Source: Rutpela maculata
Lineage: Eukaryota; Arthropoda; Insecta; Coleoptera; Cerambycidae
Assembly: GCA_936432065.2 (NCBI GenBank)
Contig: OW386291.2
Coordinates: forward strand, 17,585,821 to 17,649,820
Length of the DNA: 64,000 nt
Direction: 5' to 3'
Shown here piece after piece: positions 1 through 11,459 of the stretch; the stretch's first letter is position 1; every line of letters starts with the position of its first letter. The position numbers and the translations under genes were made by a program. Under the pieces are notes generated by a model. It saw only the letters and a list, made by a program, of their open reading frames with translations. It had not been told where the DNA came from and did not search any database.

Positions 1-110
1 TTTGTAACAAATGTAAAAATTGACGTTGAAAAATAGTCTCCGAAATAAGGTCAGATTCTGAAAGCTCAAAATATTAAAAAGCGGTTTTCTGCATGGCTGT
101 TCTGCACGTG

Positions 111-1580
111 TGGATCGCGTGCGCGTGACGTCACAGGTCCCAGACCTTAGGAAGAACAAACCGCTGTCATTAGCTGTCAAATGGCGACTGACTGAACCTC
201 AGAATTAAATTTTTCGTAATCCTAGAGTTTTTATCGATATTATATCATACAAAATGGCTAATTTTTATTTTATTATTAATTGTGGAAGTGTGGCACTCCG
301 AGACAACATCAATTTTTATAAAATAACGTCAATTTACAGCCAGAAGAGGTTAAACAATTCCAGGCAATTAAAAGAAATGCTTTAAGTTGTTGCATGTTAA
401 TGCAAGAATGATTGTGAGAGTAATAACTGCTGCTCAAACAAGCAATAAACAATCCATGGTAAAGAAAATTAACGTTTTATATTGGTTTGTCTCTATTTTT
501 AATAACTATTTCTTATTTAAATTTTAGTTGAGCGAAGCATGAACTGCACGGAGGGAGAGTATATTTAAGAGAATACAAGTCATAATTAACAATTGACCTA
601 CATAAAATAGTAAAATACATGTTAGACATTTTATATAACATATTATAATAAAAAATTTACAAAAATTACAACGGTTTGTGTAGTCCAATCTATAGGTATA
701 TAAGGTATAGACGAGGAGTTAACCGCTGGAAGAAATTGTGTACATCTTATTACATACTTCAAACAGTTTACAGTCTTTCATTGTTTATTTTACAAAGTAT
801 CTTTTTCACAAAAGTTACAGCGGTTAATCTGCAACCATAGCCATGTTCATTGCTAAAAAACTAAAAGGAAAGATTTCCTGTTAAATGGTGATCATGTTTT
901 GTCTAGACTGGTAACACAATCCCAGTGAGCATTAAAGAACCATCTGAATCTGCAATAGTCCAAGGAGTCAATGGCTTTTATTCATGATGCTAAGAGTTCA
1001 TATCCTGAAAAATTAATTTCTGCATTAGTAATTATTTATAAAATATTTAATTAAGCAAGCATATATGAAAAAAATGGTTGATAACTAATTCTTACCGTAG
1101 TAACAAGCTTTTATCCTGCAAATTTCTTGCAGAGTACTTCTTTCACCTAACCACAAACAGCTTCAAGACTTTTCAATGCCTTGAATTCGTCCTTCTGTCT
1201 ACGTAATTCTTTCAAAAATCAAGTAATTCGCAACATCCCTATGTGTAACATTTGGAAATACATCAATATTTGTACTAAAGTATTTTTTTCTCAAAATATA
1301 AGGATTTAATTCGATGGCAGCCGTATACCTAACCTCTACAACAGGAGACAATTCTGCAAAATACGAACTAACCGTTATCCTGACGAACAAAATTGTTTAA
1401 ATAACAGTATTAAGAATAGTTGTAGATGTTAAATAATCCAACAACAAGTTCTTAAATGGCACAAACACTGGAAAATTCATTTTAGAGAAACACGTTTAAT
1501 CGGCGGATTTCTCAATGACAGCTGTTTGTTTTTCCTAAGGTCTCAAAATCTGTGACGTCGGCGCACGCGACCCATTAACG
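111..1580. mobile_element. Element with degenerate inverted ends
   Basis: The stretch at about 111-178 and the reverse complement of about 1513-1580 match imperfectly. Both carry GCGTGC, GACGTCACAG and ACCTTAGGAA in the same order, then an AACAAAC.GCTGTCATT block. This defines an element of roughly 1.47 kb with inverted ends, holding the ORF fragment on the - strand. Related ends recur at about 27727-27830 and 30990-31090, so the family is dispersed in this window. Target duplications are not clear. The superfamily is not assigned. Confidence 0.55.
1130..1390 (-). pseudogene. Fragment of repetitive-element ORF (SWIM/YqaJ-type family)
   Basis: A 63-codon open stretch (1199-1390) contains VEVRY, FPNVTHRDVANYL and, after a stop and frameshift, DEFKALKSLEA. 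This order (a D..NYL segment, then a KSLEA segment) is one I associate with long uncharacterised insect repeat proteins that continue into a SWIM-like zinc-binding motif and a YqaJ-like exonuclease. Neither of those later domains is present here. Relics of the same ORF lie at about 29330-29410 and 30345-30470, where the same residues can be read. That supports a real, repeated coding sequence. It is broken and not functional. Family assignment is from memory of the family pattern and is moderate at best. Confidence 0.45.
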
Positions 1581-1586
1581 ACAAAA

Positions 1587-1690
1587 AAAATTGAACATTT
1601 TTATTGTTCAAAAATAGCTTTAGGATGTCATGAAACGTTGAAATTTTAAGTTTTATAAAAAAATCTATTTGTCGGTCTGTAACTTTTTTT
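1587..1690. repeat. Dispersed repeat, copy 1
   Basis: Contains TGAACATTTTTATTGTTCAA, itself a short dyad, then GATGTCATGAAACGT and GTCGGTCTGTAA. The reverse complement of 62097-62213 carries the same blocks in the same order and spacing, so these are two copies in opposite orientation about 60 kb apart. Confidence 0.6.
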
Positions 1691-1754
1691 TTATAAAATT
1701 GAACATATTTTGTTTAGGGGTGTTGGGAAAGGTGAAAATATGTTTGCGTTTCGT

Positions 1755-1967
1755 TCCGTGGCTACCCTATGAACTCGTCAGTAAGGCTGGGGTAGCCACT
1801 GCCTTAGACGTTTCCGAAGAGCTTATGATGATGGTCCATTTATATAGGAATGGGTACAGGTGAGGAGTATGTCGACGATCACGTCGGGGTCACCAATTTA
1901 GGGGTGGCTGCCCTATGAACTCAGTCAGTAAGGCTGCCTTAGACGCCTCCGAATAGCTTAAGTTGAT
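1755..1967. repeat. Two-unit direct repeat
   Basis: The unit at about 1755-1836 (CTATGAACTC, AGTAAGGCTG, CCTTAGACG, TCCGAA.AGCTTA) recurs at about 1905-1967 with small indels. No ORF of note runs through it. Confidence 0.5.
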
Positions 1968-2104
1968 GGTAAATTTAATAAATTTAATAATTTAATAATA
2001 AATTTAATACCTACCTAATTAATAATATTGAATAAAAGACTAAGAGGTTAGAGCTGGCGAGGTTTAACTGTCAATAAAATTTTGTACCGTCTGCGCATGT
2101 GGGA

Positions 2105-3253
2105 CAGTGCACCTATTTTTTTTGCTGCACCGACTAGACAGTACAGTAGTCACTCTCTTGTGTTTATTTCCTAAATAATACAACCTAATATTTTGTCATG
2201 GCTCGGTTTCCTTCCAAGACGTGATTAAATCTTATTGACATAGAAGCCATTAGTCTACGACAATAGTTTTCTTCTTCTCTTAGTTCCTCCCAACAATTTT
2301 CAATGGCCGACCACAATTCTTCTTCATTTCTTGGTCTGAAGTTTCGTTCATAGATTTTTTTTACTAGCAAACCCCAGACTTTCTCAATTGGGTTTATGTC
2401 GGGACTGTGCGAAGACCACGGTAATAATTCAGTATTATTGTTCCCAAACCATTGAGTAATTATCCTGGCAGTATGAATAGGGCAGTTGTCTTGTTGATAA
2501 ATGAATGTGTTGGATATAATTGCTCCTCCGTAGGAAGCATAACGTTTTCCAAAATATCGCTATAAACCTGTCCATTAAATCTAGCATTACCCATGATAGC
2601 CACGCTACACCAGGGCCACACACGCTTATACATGGCCAAACAGTAACAGAAAATCGCCCGGACCTGTTCCGCGGAGATACGAAGCGTTCGTGAAACCTGG
2701 TATTTGCAGGACGGTACACCCGAATATGTCCGTCATTACAAGACTGAAAAACTTTTTCATCGGTAAACACAACATTGTTCCAAAACTCCAACCGGCGAGA
2801 GACATAATTTAAACAAAACAGAATGCGGGCTTGCTTATGTTCTTCTATTAATATGGTCTTCTTGGCACTTACACAGTTTTTAATTTCGATTTTCCTATCC
2901 TTCGGCTAGCTGTTGACCTCAATGCTGGAAAATTTGTCATGGAGACAGCGTCTACTGCTGTTTGAAACGGATTTTCCCTCAAATAGCCAAGGAGCGCTTC
3001 ATTTTCTCGGTCGGCCTGAACCGTCTTTTCTCTTTATGATAACTCCCTCCTCCCACCTTTTCTTCGCACTCATAACGGTACTTTTATTTAAGTGATGATG
3101 GTTAGCAACTGATCTGATAGACCACCCCTCTTCAATTTTAGAGGGAATTAGAATTTTTTCATGTTCAGTTAATTTAGGCATTTCGAAAATATGACACTGA
3201 CACTTACAAATAAATAAAGAATGATTTAATATAGCGAAAAATAGGTGTACGGG
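2105..3253 (-). mobile_element. Decayed Tc1-like transposon
   Basis: The left end reads CAGTGCACCTATTTTTTTT at about 2105. The right end, reverse-complemented, reads GTACACCTATTTTTCGCT at about 3233-3253. These are diverged terminal inverted repeats around a Tc1-type transposase relic, about 1.15 kb long. A TA duplication cannot be confirmed. Coding orientation is minus. Confidence 0.65.
2185..3181 (-). pseudogene. Tc1/mariner-superfamily transposase, broken
   Basis: Three open pieces in N-to-C order on the minus strand make up one transposase. 2999-3181 is an N-terminal helix-turn-helix (MPKLTEHEKILI, then NKSTVMSAKKRW and GRPRK). 2435-2791 has WNNVVFTDEKVF, the first catalytic Asp region, and later QDNYSMVWEQ. 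2185-2370 has LLVKKIYERNF, the segment following the third acidic residue, with the HSPDINPIE-type stretch readable just upstream in another frame. Frameshifts and stops separate the pieces, so this copy cannot encode an active enzyme. Confidence 0.8.
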
Positions 3254-3640
3254 ATTTTATTGCACAGAAGTGCACATTAGTTAGCAATATAAATAGTAAC
3301 TGTTATCAACACTTAATTATATCTTTAATTAAACACATATCGAGTACTTTACAATTTCTTATAGGTGCCTAGAAAAATTTCAGAAATAAACTTAGATAGT
3401 GGCAGAATGGCCTAAGCTAAACTTCGCCCATGAAACTTTGTATTTTTCATTGTTCAGTAAAGACGTTTTTTATTATTATTATTAATATTATTATATTCTA
3501 CATCTGATTTTAGGTAAGTTTCTTTTATTTTGGTTAAAAGTAGCTTCACTGTTATTTGAATTTTTATTTTTAAAAATTGTTTTCTTATGCATAATGCTTG
3601 TAATAAGAAACTCCAGAACATACAAACATTGGAAGTGATA

Positions 3641-4130
3641 TTAGGTGCCAGACTGAATTTTTAAGTTCACCTAGACAAAGTGACTATCAGTGCCTCGCGG
3701 GCCTTCAGAAGCGTGGTGGGCAAGATCCGAGAATTACAACAAAGAATGGTGCACTAGCTGTATAATGGGGTTCTGATACGAATAATAACTTATCCCTCCA
3801 AGATCTGGTAGCATAGAGCCGGAAAACAGGAGATGGAGAAAACTAAGAAAATTGAAAAGCAGAAGCATGCCTAGGGATAACGGGAGCAACAACAACAAGG
3901 ACTACTGTAGTCATGAAAGCACCGATTACCTCCACTACATTCGCTAGTGAAGAATGAGGAACAGATAGTGGTATACAGGACAAGAAAAAACGGATACAAG
4001 ACCGTTCCAAGAAAAAAATATCATTTCGAAACATATTAACCAGAGACAAATTAATATTAGGCGAATGCATAGTGCTGCGCTGCACTGGGAAACGGGACAA
4101 AGATAATTACGCTTATATATTTTGGGATAT
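3641..4130 (+). pseudogene. Jockey-superfamily retrotransposon remnant (RT C-terminus/RNase H linker)
   Basis: Plus-strand translation in mixed frames gives LGARLNF, then ASRAFRSVVGKIRELQQ, NGVLIRIITYPSKIW and, in a shifted frame, ACLGITGATTT. The last matches the conserved CLGITGA block between the RT thumb and RNase H in jockey/R1/I-type elements. Stops and frameshifts break every frame. Only the C-terminal third remains; no catalytic RT motif survives. It could be R1-, I- or jockey-clade. Confidence 0.55.
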
Positions 4131-4209
4131 ATTGATTTAATTTAAACGCCTGTTAGAATATTTGAGGTAAATATATATTATAATTAACCAAATATGCAAA
4201 TATTCTAAT

Positions 4210-6475
4210 TAGTCCACGCAAATTAGACATTTTAGAAGAAATAATTTATAAAGTAATAATATTTGAGGTATGTACCCTAGATGGGGTTAGAAAAAGATAC
4301 CCGAAAAGTTTCCCCCCATTTAGGGGTGAAACGTCCCCTTTTTTGAAAAAAAATACCCCTAACGGGGATTTAAAGCTGGTTTTTCACTTTTATCTTGTAA
4401 ACCGTTCGTGGGAAGAGAAAAAAGTATTAAAAATAGAAAATTTGTCTTTAAATTCTATATAGAATATGTCCTATTAACCTTGTAACTGATCCTCACCTAT
4501 TTCGTGCTAACAGACTCCGCACAGAAGGGTAGTTTGGAGCGCACAGTTAAAAATCGATCATATTCGAAGTTTCACATCTTAAAACCGGTTGCTTTCAAAA
4601 TGCCCAGGAATGAATTTATAGAGCAGAATTCTCTCTATAAGATGCATGTATAACGGGTTTAGATGCAAGTGATTTTTATTTATTTTTCCTTTTTTTCCCC
4701 ACACCACTCAAACTAGAGCTCTCGGTGCATTTTTTATAAGTGGTTGCCCTTGTAGGCCTATTCCACTAAAATTCTGTCCAGTTTTACTCATTGAGGGGTT
4801 CTTCATCGACGAACTCTTCTTCAAATTCGGAATTTAAACATCCTTGCCCATGGGAATTAGAGCACATTGTTGAGCAGCGCAATCCAACCTTAACACAGCT
4901 GCGTCGTTTTCCGCAACACCTTTTGCAGCTGAAGTTTTCTCCTCGCCAAGATTGAATTTGGAGAAATACTCTGTGAGAATGTTGACGTAATGCCTCAGAT
5001 GTTGGTGGCAGTCTTGATAGAATCTCGGCAGTACTACTTTGACCGACCAACTTATTGGAAATAATGAACCTTTGATAATTCAAAAATGTATCTTTATTTG
5101 GGGCTTTGTATAATGCAAGCACGAATTTCTCTCCAGCAATTGTAATTTCTTGTTTCGTTGAGCTACAGTTGTTATATGTAATGTACGGACAACCTTTTCG
5201 AAATATTTTCTTTTATTGACGCATTCCACCGTTTGCACTTTTCGTTTACCAAAGAAAGCTGAAGTGGTATCGCATCTGAACGCGTGGACAAACAAAACTG
5301 TCTCCTTACAGCTTTTTAAAACTTCCGAGGACTGCAAGTCACGAGAACTGTACGCTTTATTTTCTATTTTTCCCTGAGCCTTTCTTAAGAAACGGATATC
5401 TTTATCTTCAGGTGCGCGGGCGATAATCAATGCGAGAAGATCAATTTCTTGTCCACTGTATCATTTTCATGAGATCCATTTAAGTTGGTTTGAACTATGA
5501 GTCGTCTACAGCAGCAATTGTTTTGATTCCCTCGTTTTTAAATCTCTCTACCAATGGCGAAATAAACTGATCCTTATTTATGAAATTGTTTATCATTTTC
5601 TTTTTCGTTTCAGTCAGTGGCGTGTTCTCATTGAAAATAATTTCCGGTCAATTGCATTTCAAAAGTCGCTGCTGTTTTTTGATGCCCTTCGTACTGCAGA
5701 CATTGTCAGTATACCCGTCAAACACTACAGTCACTTTTTTCCGCAATGATTACCAATAAAGTGAACGTAGGCTGTATAAACGTCATCAAAGGTGCCCTGC
5801 TTTGGCCATACTACTCGATAAATCAAATTGCCGCCATAAACAATGAACTGGCAATCAGAAAAATCTATTGACCTCTCTCGTACAGCATTGAAAATATCAT
5901 ACAGAGACGAACTCTTGGTTTTTCTCATTAACCCTTTCTCATCGAAGAGAGGAAGAGGAATTGAAGCAAGCTCAAAATTGAAACATGACTCCAAAAATTG
6001 TAAATACCTGACTGTTTATTTACTTATATTTAATTTTCAGAGTATCAAGACCTGAAAGAGAAGTAAATAAAATGACACAGAAAATAAAATATAATTTTAA
6101 GTATACTATATATACGTTTAAGGTAATTATTCATGTCTGAAGTTTTTATTGCTGTATTCCTTCCGGGTATAGCCTGAGGCCGTTCTTATATCTACGTCGG
6201 TACTATACATATTTTACTTATAATTATGAACGCATCTGTGTGAAAAAAAGAAGGAAATAACTTGCGTCAAAACTCGCTATACATGCATCTTATGGAGTGA
6301 ATTCCGCTATAAATTAATTCCTGAGCATTTTCTCGTTAAAGTAACCGGTTTTAAGATACTCGCTGTGAAACTTCGAATAGGATTGATTTTTACCTGTGAG
6401 CTTCAACTCTGTTCGGACGCTGTCAGCACGAATAGGCGGGGATAAGCTACAAGGTTAATAGAACATTTTTATGCA
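4210..6475 (-). mobile_element. Long-TIR element, copy A
   Basis: The left terminal repeat (about 4210-4730) begins TAGTCCACGCAAATTAGAC. It is repeated in inverted form at the right side (about 6270-6475, truncated), with shared blocks AAAACCGGTT, TGAAACTTCG and GATGCATGTATA. The same pair of ends flanks copy B at 9310-11454. The coding part lies between them on the minus strand. The right end stops abruptly at 6475, next to an unrelated-looking ORF, so this copy is truncated there. Confidence 0.7.
4784..5994 (-). pseudogene. PIN/FEN-like nuclease-CXC repeat protein, copy A, broken
   Basis: Minus-strand pieces in order: 5731-5994 (start MESCFNFELASIP, ending near GNHCGKK at a stop, with VTVVFDGYTDN continuing in frame); a broken middle; 5080-5430 (IIARAPEDKDIRFL, VLFVHAF.CDTTSAFFGKRK); and 4784-5122 (LVGQSSTAEILSRLPPTSEA, IQSWRGE, then a Cys-rich tail). 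The HAF-CDTTSAFFGK block resembles the GCD...GIG.K loop of FEN/XPG-type PIN nucleases. The Cys cluster resembles a CXC zinc-binding domain. This class is widespread in invertebrate repeats. Assignment to a named transposon superfamily (Academ is one candidate because of its XPG-like nuclease) is inference. A CAG acceptor-like site (CTTCTCTTTCAG) lies upstream, near 6050. Confidence 0.6.
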
Positions 6476-6488
6476 TGGTCGATGGTTA

Positions 6489-6818
6489 TCAAATCTTTAT
6501 TTGTATTGTTCCGTGACGAGATTCTTGAACAGTAAAAGTCAACTTCTCTAAACTATAACTGTTGATCAAGTCCTTTACACGCCTTTTTTTTAGTTTTATG
6601 CTACTCTCCTCAAAATGCACTTGAGGACGATCATGGCTGCGATGACACCCAGGACCATGATCTTCTGACACTTTAGAATTTTTTACGGAAACATGGGGCT
6701 TCAGAGAATCCTCCATGTAGATTTTAGCCTCAAGCCATTGTTTTTGGTTTTCCAAAAAGCGGTCCCATTTCCGGTTAATTTTCAAACAAACATTTGCTAC
6801 TTTATTGAAATTCCTCAC
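6489..6818 (-). CDS. Uncharacterised repeat-type ORF fragment
   Basis: A 109-codon ORF with FEESSIKLKKRRVKDL followed by EKLTFTVQE. The pattern F-E-x-S-S...K-R-R-x-x-x-L then EL.FA resembles the N-terminal region of long uncharacterised proteins common in invertebrate repeats. It stops 14 bp from where the right terminal repeat of copy A breaks off. Either copy A inserted into it or both were joined by a deletion. No known domain is recognised. It is probably a fragment of a mobile-element protein. Confidence 0.35.
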   Translation of the reverse strand: MRNFNKVANVCLKINRKWDRFLENQKQWLEAKIYMEDSLKPHVSVKNSKVSEDHGPGCHRSHDRPQVHFEESSIKLKKRRVKDLINSYSLEKLTFTVQESRHGTIQIKI

Positions 6819-6829
6819 AAGATACTCTG

Positions 6830-7205
6830 AGAATTCCGAAATCGTAAAAAAAACTCATTAGTTTCTTAGAAACCCAATTTTGTCTTTCACGTTTGATCAT
6901 GCTGTAATTTTTGAGACATGTGCTTTTAACAAATATTCTGATTTAATGTTAACACTTTGGGATATTTTAAAATATAGTATAAAGAGTACACACCTTACAG
7001 AATATTTGCCATTTAAAAAATAACACAAACAGTAAAAACAACTAATATATATACTTTGGTACTTACGTAGATAATAACAGTTGACGATGAAATTATTTAT
7101 TACCTTCTTATAGGGTCAACTTTGCGATTGCTTATTAATGAGGATAATAAGTATATTATTGCGTTATAATTGACGCCACATGATACACCGGTTACCACTA
7201 TTAGT
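6830..7205. other. No gene seen
   Basis: AT-rich DNA with no ORF or repeat I can support. Confidence 0.5.
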
Positions 7206-7208
7206 TTC

Positions 7209-8160
7209 CACTGGAAGTATACGAGAGATTTGGGAGAGTTGGGACAATTTTCAAAAATTAATTTTTAAAATGTTTATTTTTGAAAATTTAAGAAAATTAA
7301 AAACATAGTAATATACCTTCATATATTGGACCACTTCTTGCAAATATTAATTACATTTACGTGGTAAATAGAGGCATGGAAAAATAATTTCTAATGTCAT
7401 GTATTTGTCACAAATCTCCCTCGTGAGAGGGAGGTTTGGGACTAGCGATGAGGAGATTTGGTAATTAAATCTTCACAAAGATATGGAAACTTATTTTATT
7501 ATTGCAATAAATAATAAACAACGAGAAAGAATAAAATTAATTCAAAAATCTGACAAATGCTCAGAAGAAAAACAAAAATATATTGCAACAAACGATAAAA
7601 CAATTTTTGCTGACGCAAATCGCTAATATTCCAAAAATGTTTACGTGAATATTTGACCATATCTTTTGGAACGACAGGATTGTTCTTTTTTTTCTTGTAG
7701 CGTAACGGCATACCTAAAAATGATTCAAATAATATAAGAAAATTAATTCATACATGGAATGGGGGAGACTTATGATGGGCCAACTCTCCCTTAAAATAAC
7801 ATCCCAACTCTCCCTCACTGCTCGATGTCATTAAAAGTGACAAGATTTATTTTTAGGTGAAAGAGAATCATGAAATTTAATAGCTAAAATGTTGGTCGTT
7901 ACATGTAAAATAACTGTCCGGCAACACTTGCACCCACAAAGCAATGAACTGGATAATTTAAAAAAAGTTGTTTACATAAAGAAGTTAAAATTACCTGAGA
8001 TTTGAAGTACACAACACACGGGCGAAATACGGCAGTTTATTTACGTCTCTCACAAATTTACATATCTGTACGGCACACAATATCAAACTACCAACCAATC
8101 GGTATAAAAAGTCACTGTCCCAATTCTCCCATGGTACCAACTCTCCCACATTTCCCCTAT
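7209..8160. mobile_element. Element with TGGGAGAGTTGG inverted ends
   Basis: The left end (about 7226-7247) reads GAGATTTGGGAGAGTTGGGA. The right end (about 8130-8157), reverse-complemented, reads GAAATGTGGGAGAGTTGGTA. Internal copies of the CCAACTCTCCC motif lie near 7781 and 7801. A 70-codon minus-strand ORF (7499-7711) starts MPLRYKKKKNNP and ends in a hydrophobic stretch; I do not recognise it and it may be chance. A 14-bp direct repeat (CACTGGAAGTATAC, 7209-7222 and 8474-8487) lies outside both ends. Confidence 0.45.
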
Positions 8161-8570
8161 ATTTTTCATATTTTTCTTCTTTGAAATTGCGTTAACTGCT
8201 TATGAAATATTATTATTCTGCGTCAAATTTGTCTCATTAATTTTTTCAAGGTGACCACCCTCTGTATATTTTACTCATATTTTTCTTCTTTCACAGTTGT
8301 GTTGACTACATGCGAAGATTATTGTCCTCCGTCACGCTTGTTTCCTATTTTTTTTTATAGTGGTATATTTTTCACGCTTTTCTTTCTTGACAGTTGTGTT
8401 AACCACATGCCAAATATTACTGTTTTCCGCCACGTTTTTTTCCTTCTTTTTGGAGTCCACTCTGCATATTTTTCACTGGAAGTATACCTCGGTTCTTTGT
8501 TGGCAATAACACCAATTGACAAATATTATTTTTCTCCGTTGAGTTTTTTTGTAGATATAAGCGCCAACAG
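8160..8570. repeat. Four-unit tandem repeat, about 100 bp
   Basis: Units start near 8160, 8265, 8364 and 8468. Each begins TAT(A)TTTTTC and carries CAGTTGTGTTAAC-like, AAATATTAT and CTCCGTCACG-like blocks. The last unit is the most diverged and runs into the (CAGA)n tract. The long plus-strand ORF across it is a by-product of the repeat. Confidence 0.6.
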
Positions 8571-8571
8571 A

Positions 8572-8632
8572 CAGACAAACACCAGACCGACAAGCAGACA
8601 GACAGACAGACAGACATACAGACAGACGGACT
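8572..8632. repeat. (CAGA)n simple repeat
   Basis: Imperfect CAGA/GACA microsatellite. A related GTCCGTCT tract occurs at 13482-13507, and a shorter one at 62106-62127. Confidence 0.85.
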
Positions 8633-8639
8633 GATGGAA

Positions 8640-9305
8640 TGAAAAGATTTTAATTATCGTAATCTACATAGCTGAAATCATGAAAATCCGGAGAAATCCT
8701 GGAGGATGGTTTTTTCACGATTACAATAATTCCCTATGGTAAGCGACGTAAATAAAATTGTAACGTGAAAAACCTAGATTTTCCTTTTTTTTGTAATATG
8801 TTTAAGGAACGATTTACATATTGACGCAGGTTATAGGTTTATTTGTTCAATTTAATTCAACATAAAATTCCTGAAATTGTTTATTTTGTTTTTTCACTGT
8901 GGATGAGTGAATTATTCTCCCAATGGTATATTTTAGAATATAAATTATTCCTCAGTTTCCAACAGAGCATCGAACATTAGTACAATGAATACAAAGAACA
9001 GAACACAATTTTCTTTATAAGCGTATCATGAAAAACCTTCTTTGATCACGCACAAGTATATAATGTATGATTATTCCTGCTAAAGTATCGACTGGGTTCA
9101 GTTTACAATCTATTGTACTTCCTTTCTTAATTATCTTTCAACTTCTACAGCTTCATCTCCCCCTTGATAAGTATAGATGATAGCAAGAGATATACAAAGG
9201 AAGTTGTTAGCAAGCAATTTGTCTTAAGAAAAAACTTTTTAAAATTCTTAAAGAGGTATCGTTATTTTGACTTAATTTGACACATGTAAGTAAACACAGT
9301 GTAGC
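8640..9305. other. No gene seen
   Basis: AT-rich, without a supported ORF, tandem repeat or inverted repeat. Confidence 0.5.
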
Positions 9306-9309
9306 TTAA

Positions 9310-11454
9310 TAGTACACGCAAATTGGATTAAAAAACAGTGAATAGAAGAAATAATTTATAAAGAAATAATATTTGAGATGCGTGCTCTGGATAGGGTTAG
9401 AAATAGATACCCGAAAAGTTCCCACCCCATTCAGGAGTGCAGTCCTTTTTTTTGCAAAAATCCACCCCCCAAGGGGGACTTAACGCTGGTTTTTTTTTTA
9501 TTTTGTAAACCGTTCGTCGGGAGAGAAAAAAGTATAGGAAATAAAAAATTTGCCGTTGCATAAAAAATATCTTATTGGCGTTGTAGCTTATCCCCACCTA
9601 TCCCTACCGCTAACAGCGTCCGAACTGAGGGGTAGTTTGGAGCGCATAGGTAGAAATCAATCTTACACGAAGTTTCACAGTGAATATCTCAAAACCGGTT
9701 ACTTTAACGAGAAAAACACTCAGAAATGAATTCATAGAGCGAAATTCTCTCTATACGGTGCATGTATAGCGGGTGTTGACGCAAGTGATTTGTATTTATT
9801 TCCCCTTTTTTCCATACAGTTGCGTCTATAATTATACCAAAAATATGTGTAGGGACGACCTCAGGCTATACCCGGAAGGATTACGGCAAAAAAACTTCAG
9901 ACATGAATAATTACCTTAAACGTACATAGGACTCTACTTAAAATTATATCGCATTTTCTGTATCATTTCATTTGCTTTCCTCTCAGATCCTGATACTGTG
10001 AAAATTAAATAAACAGTCAGGTATTTATAATTATTAATATAAGTATAATTATTAAATGTAGCCAAAATTGGTGGAGGGATTTAAAAACGAAGGAATCAAA
10101 ACAATTACTGCTGTAGACGACAAGATATTGATCTGCTCGCATCGATTATCGCTCTCGCACCTGAAGATAAAGATATCCGTTTCTTAAGAGAGGCTTAGAG
10201 AAAAATAAAAAATAAAGCGTACAGTCCTCGTGCAGTCCTCGGAAGTTTTAAAAAACTGTAAGGAAATAGTTTTGTTTGTCTACGCGTTCAGTGGATGCGA
10301 CACCACTTCAGCTTATTTTGGTAAAGGAAAAGTCCAAACGGTGGAATGCGTCAATAAAAGAAAAGATCTCGAAGAGGCTGTCCTTACATTCAACAACCAT
10401 AGCTCAAGGAAACAGAAAATTACAAGTGCTGGAGAACAACTCGCGCTTGCATTATACAAAGATCACAAAAAAGAGACATCTCTGAATCATCGAAGGTTCA
10501 TTATCTTCAATAAGTTGGTAGGTCAATCTAGTACTGCCGGGATTCTACCAAGACTGCCACTAACACCTGAGGCATTACGTCAATATTCTTACAGAGCATT
10601 TTTCCAAATTCAATCTTGGAGAGGAGAGCACTTGGAACTAACGGAATGGGGTTGGAAGAAAGTTGGCAACATCTTAGCACCCATTTATACCACCGAGTTA
10701 CCAGCACCAATTTCCACCCTAAGCCAGCTGAAAAAGGGTTGCGGAAAACGATGCAGTTGTGTTAAGATTGAATGGAGCTGCTCAACAAAGGTGGTATCTA
10801 ATTGCCATGGGCAAGGATGTCATATTTCGAATTTGAAGAAGAGTTCGTCGATGTCGAGTTCGTTAATGAGTAAAATTGGACAGAATTTTAGTGGAATAGC
10901 TCGAGGGTGATGTGGAAACGAGCTGAATTAAAAAACACATTCTTTGTGGAAAAAAAGGGGAAAATAAATGAAAATCACTTTCGTCAAAATCCGGTATACA
11001 TGCATCTTGTAGAGAAAATTCCGCTCTATAAATTCATTCCTGAACATTTTTCTCGTTAAAGTAACCGGTTTTAAGATATTCGCTGTGAAACTTCGTATAG
11101 GATCAATTTTTAACTGTGCGCTCCAAACTACCCCTCAGCTCGGACGCTGTCAGCGCGAAATAGGTGAGGATAAGCTCCAGGGTTAATAGGACATTTTTTA
11201 TGCAGAATTTAAAGAAAATTTTTCTTATTTCCTATACTTTTTTCTCTTCCGACGAACGGTTTACAAGATAAAAGTGAAAAACCAGCGTTAAGCCCCCGTT
11301 AGGGGTGTTTTTTTGCAAGAAAGGGACTTCCCACTCCTGAATGGGGAGGAAACTTTTGGGGTATCTATTTCTAACCTTATCCAGAGTGCACATCTCAAAT
11401 ATTATTTCTTTATAAATTATTATTTCTTCTAAAATGTCTAATTTTCGTGGACTA
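9310..11454 (+). mobile_element. Long-TIR element, copy B (both ends present)
   Basis: The left repeat (9310 to about 9830) starts TAGTACACGCAAATT. The right repeat (about 10940-11454), reverse-complemented, starts TAGTCCACGAAAATTAGAC. The arms stay similar for about 520 bp. A 3-bp TAA lies on both sides (9307-9309 and 11455-11457), a candidate target duplication. Between the arms is about 1.1 kb of coding relic on the plus strand. The upstream leader (9860-10020) matches copy A at about 6000-6180, including an acceptor-like CTCTCAG, but the first coding exon of copy A is missing. Copy B is therefore an internally deleted relative. Confidence 0.75.
10074..10910 (+). pseudogene. PIN/FEN-like nuclease-CXC repeat protein, copy B
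   Basis: The longest open part (10230-10910, 226 codons) has VLFVYAFSGCDTTSAYFGKG near residues 14-33. It continues with SAGEQLALALY, LVGQSSTAGILPRLPLTPEA, IQSWRGEHLELTEWGW and CGKRCSCVKIEWSC (about residues 167-180), then CHGQGC. The GCDTTSA.FGKG block is complete here, whereas copy A has lost the Gly. Upstream (10074-10230) the protein is readable only with stops (EGIKTI then PEDKDIRFL). The start shown is simply the first ATG; the true protein began further upstream. I infer nuclease-like plus zinc-binding ends. No biochemical role is known to me. Confidence 0.6.
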
Positions 11455-11459
11455 TAACG

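Noticed and set aside
8251..8634. 127-codon plus-strand ORF with a Thr/Arg/Gln tail
   Set aside because: It spans the 100-bp tandem repeat and the (CAGA)n tract; no protein-like motifs.
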